From contig CM045989.1 of NCBI GenBank assembly GCA_025175895.1, positions 23,429,928 to 23,493,927 on the forward strand: a stretch of DNA of 64,000 nucleotides. The letters are read 5' to 3'. The translations under genes were made by a program, and so were the position numbers. Every line of letters begins with the position of its first letter. Positions within the stretch are counted from its first letter, which is position 1. The notes below the pieces were generated by a model. The model was given only the letters and a program-made list of their open reading frames with translations, had not been told where the DNA came from and searched no databases. Source of the stretch: Wurfbainia villosa (taxonomy: Eukaryota; Streptophyta; Magnoliopsida; Zingiberales; Zingiberaceae). Of the stretch, positions 54,324-64,000 are shown piece by piece.

Positions 54324-56880
54324 TTCATGGGGATAAAACAAACAGACTTTTGTAAAGCCTGTTTAGATTATCTGCTAATGGGGTATTAAATTGCTCAATT
54401 AACCCGATTCCTTCATTTCCCGTCGGTTCCTTATCGCGACACTGATTTCTCTACGGCCGTTTCTCTCAATCGCACACGACCCTTCTCTTCTTTCCGATCC
54501 AGTCGATTTCTCTTCTTCTTCCACCGTTCTTCGTCGCCGCGCCACAACACGCCGCCGCCCTTGCGCGTCGGCCAGCAGCCAACAGCCACGACTTTCAGAC
54601 GCTCGCCGCCTGGCCTCTCTTCTTCCCGATTTCGCTCATGCGCCGCCGCCCTTGCGCGTCGGCCGGCAGCCCCCACCTTCGCACACTCGCCGCCGACGCC
54701 CGATCTGCCTCTTCTCCGCTCGTCGCCGCCCTAGGGCCGCCTCGTTACCGCCGCGAGTTTGATGTTGCGGCCGTCACAGTTCCTCCGGCCCTCTTTTCTG
54801 TCGAGCAGCAAGGGTCGCGCCGCCCAAATCGCGGTCTCCTCCCTTCACCGTCGCGGATTTGGGTTCTTTCCTCTGCCACCAAAGCCGACGCCTCTGCTCC
54901 AGCCGTCGCCTGGATTGTTGGTGAGTAGCTTCATTAGGTTGCTTGTCTTCTTCCTCCAAGCAAGTGGTCGGAGGTTTTGCACTTGTATCGCCTCCTTATC
55001 GTGCTCTGCCTCTCCGTTCGATCAGCGTCGGTCAATGCCGCCTTCGTGTGATATCGTTGTCCACGATGAGCAGGCAGTGCTGCTTGATCTCTATCAATTT
55101 TCACTTGAGTGCTAGTAAACCTTGATTGCTCACTATAGCTGTGGATTGTTAATGCTAGGTGTGTTGATCAGATTTTTATTTGGTATCAAGGAGTTATGGC
55201 CAGAGATTGTGATCCATTCCTACGTGTGTGGGTTGCAGTTCAATTGGTAGATTCAGATGGGATATACTAAGCAAATGAAGAAGCTGGGCAAGAGTAGATA
55301 AGTTCGGTAAGTGCAGATCTAAATGTATATAAACACATATCGTTTGATTGGTATATTCACAGTTAATATTATGGATTGATACGTTGATGTATTGTAGATG
55401 AGTTGAATGTTGTAGGTTGGCTATGTTGTAATTAGGGATTTGATTTTTCTGGTGAACAGGACAATTGGGGGAAAACGCATGTCGGTGAAGATCTGGGCAG
55501 TAAGATCTGTTTACCCTTATTGTTTTCAATGGAAATTGCTATAAAGTGGGTAGTGAGTAAAGATCCAGTTTATCCAGAGGTTGTGTTGATGAAATTGGAG
55601 TAAGTATGTTCAGGGTTGGAAACTTTATCAATATATAAAAATAGATATATGTTGATGCAGCTCGTTTCTGTGTTGTGGTTGTGATGGTAGGTGGCTGTTG
55701 TGGTCGAATCTATTTGGTGGTTATAGATTGCTACTTCAATAATGGATCATGATGCTTTGAAACGGAAGCTAAGCTAGGTAAGTTGTGATTTAAAAGCTAA
55801 TGGAAGAAGCTATTCAATTAGTTGATCGAGATACAAAGTTGATGTAAGATTTGATTCGATCATTGGATATGTGATGGTACTTAACTGTATCCTATTGTCA
55901 CAGGACTTTGATTGTGATAGATACATGGACGTGAAGATGGATAGCACGGATTACATATCATGTAGGTAATTTCCTACTGGTCGGGTAGATGTAATGATTT
56001 CCAGATTTAGACATAGATATGAACATGTTAGGTGTTCATATTACCTTGATCATGCTCTGTTTATCGTATGCTTGAACTTTTCGTTGATATATATGTGTGC
56101 TCGATTATTGATAACACATATTCCCTAGCATGATCTAGGAGTTACAGATGTGATGTAAGTAGGTCTAACTGTTTAGTAGGGTGTAGATGTTAGAGTACGG
56201 AGGATGACCTAAATTATAAATTTGGTAAAAAGGTCCTCTGTAGATAAGTATGACCCTAAATGTAGGACTCGTTCCATACCTATATGTTGCATATTTATTT
56301 ACCAACCACGGGTTGTGTAAATAGTCAGGTGAGTCGTGGGGATTAAGCAGGTCGCTACGGACCGATGGTCCTAGTTTGTCAGGATCAGATGAGTATGACT
56401 CTCTATAGGGTAGAGAGTGTACTGATCAATTGGGTGTGACTCTTTGTTGAACAGAGAGTCTAGGGTACATGTTCTCGTGATGCGAGACAAGACTCATGTC
56501 ATCAGATGTATCGACGACATCGTCTCCCTTGGGTTGAGAGAGAGTCGTCAATCGTCCGCCTCCCGTGTTACTTCCAGAGGAGTAATCGTGTGAGGGCATA
56601 GCATTCAGGCCGCACTCTACCATTATTAACGCGATGGTTGTTGGAGTCGTGCGGATTGTCTCCTGGCGTGACACTCGGCATCGTTAGCGGTGTCGATCGG
56701 AGTGGCCAGCAGAGGACCCCGTTGCGTGCGTAGCTACTTACGCCTATACGCTACTTGATCATACTACCCAACCCTGGCCTCGAGAGTGGTGGCGATCGAG
56801 TCGGGATAGTTGTCGTGTCGTGCCACCTGCACCACATCGTCGTGGTACCGAGTAGGGGTGAAAGCATGCGTGATCACTTT

Positions 56881-56925
56881 ACATATATATATACATACCT
56901 TGTATATATATATATATATATATGG
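56881..56925. repeat. TA-rich microsatellite
   Basis: Two TA runs separated by CATACCTTG inside the Gypsy 5' LTR. Confidence 0.95.
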
Positions 56926-57773
56926 ATGATGGTGATTAGTATACATATCTGAATCTGATCTATATGTATACTCACTTTGATGATGCATTTGTATGTCTTA
57001 TGCTTGTTGCATTTGTTTATACATATTCATACATGCTATGTGCGTATTCTGTATGGTAGTAGGTTGATATTTGTATACCCATCTGATATTCACAAAGGAT
57101 ACCCTCGACTCAAAGTTAGGATATTGTGTTAATACTATCTTGTTATACCCTATGATGTGATTATATGCGAGTTGGATCGGATAGAAGTAGTATTCTAGGT
57201 ATGTCGGATCGTTGATGTTGATTTATTTAGTATATGCATGCATATCTATAGTTATGTTGATGTATACTTGTTATGCAGTAGATTAAATCAGTTGAATGAC
57301 ATGTAATATTGATACATATATTTACATGTTTTCTCCGATTCTGGAGTTTTACTCACCACCTCCGACTCGGTTTTTACATGCCGGTAGTGCAAGGTGACAA
57401 CTTCGACGACTTACTGAGTCGTGCCGATCCATCCCATCTCTGTTTTGAGTCTCCCGAGGAGTTCGTTTTTGGTTATGTATGGACTTGTTTATGTGTTATG
57501 GATTTTGGTCCTATGTCATGGACCCCTTGTTTTGTTATGGACTTTGTCGTGATGTCGTCGTTTTAATTACGGTTTTATTAAATTGGACTTGTCAGGTGGT
57601 TTACACCAGCCTATTTTTTTATCTATGTTGTGGGTATGGGGATTTTCAATTCACCAGCTATTAGTAAGTTATATTATGTTGTTATTGTGGGCCTACAGAT
57701 ATTAACGAAATGTTGCCACGTCTGAGGAGATGTCGTCCGTTTGATTTTCTCGACGCGCTCTCGGCGTGACAAC

Positions 57774-57790
57774 TTTATCGTATCGAGCCC
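57774..57790 (+). promoter_or_regulatory. Degenerate tRNA-Met primer binding site (Gypsy)
   Basis: TTTATCGTATCGAGCCC two bases after the LTR end resembles TTGGTATCAGAGCCC with several substitutions. It is in the right place but would prime poorly. Confidence 0.6.
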
Positions 57791-59220
57791 TGTTCTGCGA
57801 TGCCATACAATGTTGTTTTGTGTCGAGTCTTGGATTCTCGGGAGTCGATTTATTCGGTTTTGGTTTTCTGAGATGAGATGGATAGTGGCCTGTGCTCCAA
57901 GCAGCATGAGGTAAGAATTCCTGATAACTGATGGTTTAGTAGATATTTATCTAAACTTGATCGAGGTGTATCTGATAGTTATGACACCTGTGCAGACTTG
58001 TAGTAGGGGTCGTCCACCGAGGCGACCAACCGGAGTGACCTTTAGGGTTTATATTCTCTGTTATGTTGGCTATGTATTTAGATACTTATACCAGGGAATA
58101 ACCTGTAGTGTGTTGGTTATTTTTCATAGTCGTGGTATGAGTTGACCCACTTGGAAGCGACTGTTAGTCATGAGTCTTGAACTGTGTCGAGAAGGTAATT
58201 TACCTTTGAGCCGGTAATCTAGTCGGAAAGCGAGCCAAGTCGTCACATTTATTATGGAAATCAGAGACTACAGTCTTAGAGATTTCCACTAACTGTGCTA
58301 GTCAGATCATTACCTGTGGGTAATGAACAGACAAAGTAGACTATTGTTGATGCAGAAAATAATCTTCGGGAAATAATATATCACTTGATCATGGATTAGT
58401 GATGTTGAAAGAGTGTATTTCCCCGTGTCACTTTTAGTGACACATTGTAAGGAATTCTTGAGCTTATGAAAGGGGTGATCGGTTAGTAACAATATACTAT
58501 GCAGAGTCGTGAGACTTGCGGAGGTTACGGCCACCTAATAGCTCAAGAAGATGGATGGATGTTTTAAGCCACCCAGAGTTATTGGCTTATAGTTGGATTA
58601 GGATGCCAGGATCTTCTATCAGATCCTGCTGGAAGACATTGGATTGAGACAGGAGTTTAAAAAAAAAAATGACTCCGTACAAGAGTTTAAGAGTTGGAGA
58701 CCGATAAGAAAATATTGCAGGTCAACTTAATAGAGTCAGAAGTTTTCGACAGTTGGATAAAAGGAACAAGATCGGAGTTATAGGTTTTGAGCTATTTTTC
58801 GATTATAGAAGACCAACCGCAGATCATCAGGATGTTCTCGTGGATATCAGCACAATCAGAACAAAGACTTCGAAGGGATTATTTGCGTGCAGTGCGGATC
58901 ACGAAGACACATGAAGTCAGATTATCCGTTGGATCAGTTCATCTGTTGCTATTGTGAGCAACCAGTACAGTGGAGGAGGTGAACATTGAAGACTCAGTTA
59001 AAGACTATCGATGGTATTCCAGGAGGATGATGCACCGTCTCGACAGCAGAGATCAGCACTAAAGAATGAGTTATTTCGTCAGCAGCGATCTACCACCTCA
59101 GGCATGGTTGGAGTTCCTTGATACTCCCCTACAGCAGACTCGGCCACGATAAAGATCGTGAAGACATCGTAGAAGATTCAGCAGACAACAACAGTTACCT
59201 CTAGATGTGATTTGATTAGT
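57791..59220 (+). pseudogene. Gypsy gag and protease region, unreadable
   Basis: GRPPRRPTGV near 58010 resembles a basic chromovirus Gag N-terminus. A zinc-knuckle remnant CVQCGSRRHMKSDYP lies at 58884-58928: two Cys and the His are kept, the last Cys is Tyr. Many stops and no open frame of note. Confidence 0.65.
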
Positions 59221-61222
59221 ATAGAGGAGAGAGTATACGACGATGGTCGTATTTATTCAGTATTCTATAGTTGCAGTTCGTAGGATTAAGGGATGGATCA
59301 GATGATCTAGGGAGAAAAAAAATCCCCGAGGCATTCGTCGTAGAAATGCGACCGCTTTGTCGCGGACTGTTGGATCTGATCTTATTCTCTTCGGAGAAAG
59401 GCCGAGACCTGCGCGGAGCCTTTGGGATCGGATCGACAGATGTTTTCGCCGTTGGTATTACTCTAGTTTTACCCTCTGGGTTAATATGTTGAGAGATGCT
59501 TGTAGTTACGGGTATCTTTGTCTAGAACATTCTTAGTTGGATTAGAAGGGTCCTTTACATCGACTTGTAGGTCGGTGGTATCTCTACCGTCTGGTGAGAA
59601 GTGGACCAACAATTAAGAAGTCAAGGGAGACCCTTAGACTCGGATAGACATATCTTTACGGTAGACATATCCGTACGAATGGTCAAATTGTTGGAAGTAT
59701 GGTACGATATGTCTCTCGGATGTGCGTATAATCTGAGAGTCTTCGGATGTAGTTTCTGATGAATTCCAAGGTTTGCCATTGCATAGGCAAGTGGAGTAGG
59801 TGATCGAAATGATTGCGGAAATTAGTTCCGATATCGAAGATCCTATACGGGGTGATAATTTGATTGGTATAAGTGTTACTAAACACTATGGAAATTGGAA
59901 GAACGTAAATTGCGATTATAGGAGAGGTTGGAGGGGATATTTATCTATCCCAGTATTTCTCCTTGAGAAGATCCGGAACTCTTTGTTGAAAGAGAGATGG
60001 ACCTTTGAAAGTATGCATCGATTATCGATGATGAAATATAATTGTTGAAAGTAAATGAATATCCTTCGTTGTGGATAGATGATCTGTTTAGATCAGCTAA
60101 AGACACCTGTGTATACTCTAAGGTTGGATTACGACTGAAGTACTGATATTGTAGTGACATGATGTCATACGATTATCATTATCGATGTGATGATTAACTT
60201 ATATCATCGACTTGAGTAAAGGGGATGCGGTGTGTAGATATGCCAATTTCATACTTGGTATGAATTGTATGAGTTTTGATTGTGTTGTTAGACTATTAAA
60301 CGATTTAGTCGTCCAGGGATTTTGAGAATCGTGTATCCTGAACACGATTGGATCCATTCGTGATTGTTAGAGTTGGATAACTTGGCCACTGTTGATTGTG
60401 GTAGTTGGATGTTGCGCACTCGACCACCGTAGATGGTGGTTTGCCTTGCATGGTTTAGTTAGTACAATATACGCGATGTGGATAGATGTTTTAGCATTAC
60501 TATACCACGGACTTGTTTAATGAGGTGATGATGAAAATCATTTAGTGTTGGTGAAACCGGTTTACAAGACCTGCAGATTAACTTTTACACGATTTAGTTA
60601 ATCCTTCCGGTGTGGATAAAAAGGATGTATGCAAATACATCGTTTCAGGGATCGGAGCAATTCCGATGCAGTTGCATGAGACGTATCTTATGCTCACGAC
60701 GGTTAAGAAACTACGAGATAGGCTGTCATATACATGACGTGGCTTCGGTAGTTATTATCTAGATTTATTGATGTATGGAGCGAAGTGCTTATTGAATTTA
60801 ACAAGCTCTTTGGGTAGCTACTGATGAAATTCTTTGGAGCGTGACGATTCAGATTACCAATTGAGGAGATTGATTGCTATAGTCTTCCATGCACTTACAA
60901 TGTGTGTGGAGTGTATCTTGGATGATTGATGGATTTCTCTTTTGAGAAAATAACTCCCCGTCTCTGATAAGGATAGTGGGTTCCGGGGTTGCAGTGTTTA
61001 AGGAAGAGTTACTTCTGAAGCACATCATTTGAGATGGCTATATACCTTTAGTGGTACTTGGGAATCTTGAGATTGGAAAGCGTTTATCTGTGGAATGGTA
61101 TAAAGAGAGTTATAGTAGATTTTCGCTCGATGTTTAGTATGCTAGTAGGTGAAGGAATTTGAACATCAAAAACCATTTGGATTGCTCTGAGAATTCGATT
61201 AGGAATAGAAGTGGGAGCAAAT
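59221..61222 (+). pseudogene. Gypsy reverse transcriptase and RNase H region, decayed
   Basis: CIDYR followed by stops, then NEYPSLWIDDLFRSAKDT and VYSKVGLRL at about 60010-60135 correspond to the Gypsy YR.LN...NKYPLPRIDDLFDQL and FSKIDLRSGYH motifs. The YVDD-type active site is not recognisable. RNase H is only suggested by position. Confidence 0.65.
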
Positions 61223-61500
61223 CATGATAGATTTGGTTATGGGATTACCTAGAATCCGTAAGGGATATGATGCGATTTAGATGATCGTGGATCGACTAAC
61301 CAAATCAGCTTACTTTCTGCCTATTTGTGGGTCGGATCCGTTGGATCGTCTAGCAGTGTTGTACTGCTGAGAAATTATCAGATTGCGTAGGGTACTTTTA
61401 AGTACCATATCGGATAGAGATTCGCGACTTACCTCGCGATTTTGGTGGAGTCTGCACCAAACTATGGGCACGAGCTTCTGGCGTGCAAGTCATTTCAATT
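61223..61500 (+). pseudogene. Gypsy integrase core remnant
   Basis: GLPRIRKGYDAI, a TAG in place of Trp, then MIVDRLTKSAYFLPI and TISDRDSRLTSRFWWSL are a clear match to the Gypsy integrase core (DRLTKSAHF and SDRDPRFTS with catalytic Asp residues). The catalytic Glu part is lost. Confidence 0.85.
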
Positions 61501-61929
61501 TAGACATCGAGGATCTATTCAGATCTTGTGTGGATTATGGAGGTGTAGCTTATCGCTAGCTTTACCTTCGATTCATGCATGTGTGCTCATAACGTATTTC
61601 CTATTTTTATACTGAGGAAATACATGTCACATGTTGATCATGCTCTGAAAGAGGTTCCGATTCTACCTCAGTCTAATGCAACTTACGAGGTGATTCCAGA
61701 GTGGAGCCTAAGTCGCAAGGAGCGACAGTAGTGGGATGAAAAGCATCCGACTCGTAAAGGTTGGATGACAGCATCATACTGATGAGGAGACTATGTGGGA
61801 GCTGGAAGATACTATCTGAGCTCGATGGTCTTATCTGGTCACTTGAGGAAGCTATGTGGTCCTTTCGAAAACTTGCTTAAAATAAATTTTTTCATGTTAG
61901 TACGAAATTTGGGGACCAAATTTTTATAA
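61501..61929 (+). pseudogene. Gypsy integrase C-terminus and chromodomain-like region
   Basis: VFPIFILRKYMSHVDHAL near 61598-61650 matches VFHVSMLRKYV.DPSHVL; YEVIPEWSLSRKERQ resembles YEE.PV.ILDRKEQ, the approach to the chromodomain. Stops follow. In chromoviruses this part guides insertion by binding chromatin. Confidence 0.7.
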
Positions 61930-61940
61930 GTGGGGGAGAA
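61929..61940 (+). promoter_or_regulatory. Polypurine tract (Gypsy)
   Basis: AGTGGGGGAGAA immediately before the LTR start TGTAAAATACC at 61941. Confidence 0.9.
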
Positions 61941-64000
61941 TGTAAAATACCGGAGAAAAAATAAATAAATAAATATTCCTTGGTAATTGATAAAACATCT
62001 TGTGGGATTTTTCAGAAATTTTTAGAAATTTTTTTGGATTTAAACGGAGGTCTTATAAATATTTCATGGGGATAAAACAAACAGACTTTTGTAAAGCCTG
62101 TTTAGATCATCTGCTAATGGGGTATTAAATTGCTCAATTAACCCGATTCCTTCATTTCCCGTCGGTTCCTTATCGCGACACTGATTTCTCTACGGCCATT
62201 TCTCTCAATCGCACACGACCCTTCTCTTCTTTCCGATCCAGTCGATTTCTCTTCTTCTTCCACCGTTCTTCGTCGCCGCACCACAACACGCCGCTGCCCT
62301 TGCGCGTCGCCTCAACGACCAACGACCACGACTTTGGACGCTCGTCGCTGGCCTCTCTTCTTCCCGATTTACGCGCCGCCGCCCTTCGGCGTCGGCCGCG
62401 ACCACCGCACACTCGCCGCGACGCCGACCGCCTCTTCTCCGCTCGTCGCCGCCTAGGGCCTCGTTCGCCATGAGTTTGATGTCATGGCCAGTATAGCCTT
62501 CCTCCGGCCCTCTTTTTCGGCGGCAAGTCGCCAAATCGTCTCCTCCCTTCACCGTCGCGGTTGGGTTCTTTCCTCCGCCACCAAAGCCGACGCCCACTCC
62601 GCGCCGCTGGATTGTTGGTGAGTAGCTTTATTAGGTTGCTTGTCTTCTTCCTCAAGCAAGTGGTGGAGGTTTTGCACTTGTATCGCCTCCTTATCGTGCT
62701 CTGCCTCTCCGATTCGTCGTCGGTCGATACGCCGCCATTCTGATATCGTTGTCAATTTTCACTTGAGTGCTAGTAAACCTTGATTGTTCACTATAGCCGT
62801 GGATTGTTAATGCTAGGTGTGTTGATCAGATTTTTATTTGGTATCAAGGAGTTATGGCGAGATGTGATCCATTCCTACGCGTGTGGGTTGCAGCCAATTG
62901 GTAGATTCGGATGGGATATACTAAGCAAATGAAGAAGCTGGCAAGAGTAGATAAGTTCGTAAGTGCAGATCTAAATGTATATAAACACATATCGTTTGAT
63001 TGGTATATTCACAGCTAATATTATGGATTGATACGTTGATGTATTGTAGATGAGTTGAATGTTGTAGGTTGGCGCTATGTTGTAATTAGGGATTTGATTT
63101 TTGGTGAGCAGACAATTGGGGGAAAACGCATGTCGGTGAAGATCAGGCGTAAGATCTGTTTACCCTTATTGTTTTCAATGGAAATTGCTATAAAGTGGGT
63201 AGTGAGTAACGATCCGAGTTTATCCGAGGTTGTGTTGATGAAATTGGAGTAAGTATGTTGAGGTTGGAAACTTTATCAATATATAAAAATAGATATATGT
63301 TGATCATTTCGTTTACATGTTGTGGTTGTGATGGTAGGTGGCTATTGTGGTGAATCTATTTGGTGGTTATAGATTGCTACTTGATAATGGATCGTGATGC
63401 TTTGAAGCGAAGCTAAGCTAGGTAAGTTGTGATTTAAAAGCTAATGGAAGAAGCTATTGATTAGTTGATCGAGATCTGAAGTTGATGTAAGATTTGATTC
63501 GATAAATGGATATGTGATGGTACTTAAGCGTATCCTATTGTCACGGGACTTTGATTGTGATAGATCGTGGGCGTGAAGATGGATAGCCGCGGATTACATA
63601 TCTAGGTAATTTCCTCTTGGTCGGGTAGATGTAATGATTTCAGTTTAGACTATAGATATGAGCATGTTAGGTGTTCATATTACCTTGATCATGCTCTGTT
63701 TATCGTATGCTTGAACTTTTCGTTGATATATATGTGTGCTCGATTATTGATAACACATATTCCTAGCATGATCTAGAGTTCTGAGATGTGATGTAAGTAG
63801 GTCTAGCTGTTTAGTAGGGTGTAGATGTTAGAGTACGGAGGATGACCTAAATTATAAATTTGGTAAAGGTCCTCTGTGGATAAGTATGACCCTAAATGTA
63901 GGACTTATTCCATACATATGTTGCACATTTATTCACCAACCACGGGTTGTGTAAATGGTCATGTGAGTCGTGGGCGATTGTGTCGCTCTGGAGATGGTCC
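61941..64000 (+). mobile_element. Gypsy 3' LTR, partial
   Basis: Aligns with 54214-56375 of the 5' LTR, including TATA (62054-62062) and donor (62615-62623). Near-identical at first; from about 62300 it shows many 1-5-bp deletions and a 33-bp deletion near 62745 relative to the 5' copy. Cut by the window end. Confidence 0.88.

Larger units (their letters stand above)
54214..57771 (+). mobile_element. Gypsy 5' LTR (about 3558 bp)
   Basis: Starts TGAGAAAAATAAATAAAT; compared with the 3' LTR (TGTAAAATACCGGAG...) about 12 bp near the start are missing. A TATA box lies at 54315-54323. A GC-rich leader follows (54430-54920) with splice donor GTTGGTGAGT at 54917-54926, then a long AT-rich tail, and the LTR ends CTCTCGGCGTGACA at 57771. 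A TA/CA microsatellite lies at 56881-56925. ORFs at 54431-55125 and 56426-57664 are not conserved and I do not call genes. Confidence 0.82.
54214..64000 (+). mobile_element. Gypsy (chromovirus-like, Tekay-type) retrotransposon, runs off the window
   Basis: 5' LTR 54214-57771, a tRNA-Met-like but mutated primer binding site, about 4.2 kb of badly decayed gag-pol and a 3' LTR from 61941 that is cut by the window end after 2.06 kb. Long LTRs, pol motifs with reverse transcriptase before integrase, and a chromodomain-like region after integrase fit the Tekay group. Internal coding is beyond repair by eye, yet the first 330 bp of the two LTRs differ at only about four positions. Confidence 0.85.

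Noticed and set aside
54431..55125. Overlapping GC-rich ORFs on both strands that look like a short gene
   Set aside because: They lie in the GC-rich leader of the Gypsy LTR. The 3' LTR counterpart (62170-62760) breaks the frames with small indels, and the residue composition simply follows CGCCGC runs.
56426..57664. Several ORFs in the Gypsy 5' LTR tail
   Set aside because: No recognisable domains, located in LTR sequence, and in one case built on a TA microsatellite (56755-56988).

Overview
This is nuclear DNA from a flowering plant, AT-rich and almost entirely made of nested transposable elements. Angela, SIRE/Maximus and Tork Copia lineages, a chromovirus-type Gypsy element, an Au-type SINE and a Mutator-like element (MULE) with a Ulp1-like gene together point to an angiosperm. 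The BARE-1/Angela-like Gag and RNase H suggest a monocot, but this is a weak inference. The only non-transposon coding sequence I recognise is the last exon of a Costars-family (ABRACL-like) gene at 42499-42678.

Left third (1-22500). A decayed Tork-like Copia remnant (1-1820) runs into its 3' LTR. That LTR was hit by a 12.0-kb Angela element (1867-13878, target duplication GGGAC). Angela itself carries two later insertions now reduced to solo LTRs: a reverse Gypsy-type LTR in its leader (4001-6324, TTTCT) and a reverse SIRE-type LTR between protease and integrase (8305-9446, AAACG). Next come a pol-less SIRE-like element on the minus strand (14725-20208) and the LTR plus gag of a second Tork-like element, also minus (20209-22500).

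Middle (22501-41720). After a low-information AT-rich stretch lies a solo SIRE-type LTR (24083-25101, TGTCA). A third Tork-like element (about 25138-41720) follows. Its 5' LTR contains a divergent Angela-type LTR, and its gag is split by a complete SIRE/Maximus element on the minus strand (27666-36396, CCTAC). The 3' LTR of that SIRE element contains an Au-type SINE with a 20-bp target duplication. Each event sits inside an older one, so the order of insertion can be read directly.

Right third (41721-64000). The Costars exon is followed by a long foldback element (43068-43576), then by a MULE of roughly 9.5 kb. Its two ends are arrays of quasi-palindromic repeats of about 95 bp in inverted orientation (44640-45510 and 51790-54190). 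Between them lie a mudrA-like transposase pseudogene (45934-48117) and a multi-exon gene with a plant-mobile-domain-like N-terminus, a coiled coil and a Ulp1/C48 peptidase domain (48740-51588). The right arm also holds a tandem 298-bp repeat. The window ends in a Gypsy chromovirus with 3.6-kb LTRs (54214 to beyond 64000) and a heavily decayed interior.

No element has an intact set of genes. Start codons, tryptophan codons and zinc-knuckle cysteines are lost throughout. All boundaries and homologies come from reading the sequence and comparing copies within the window; no database search was run.
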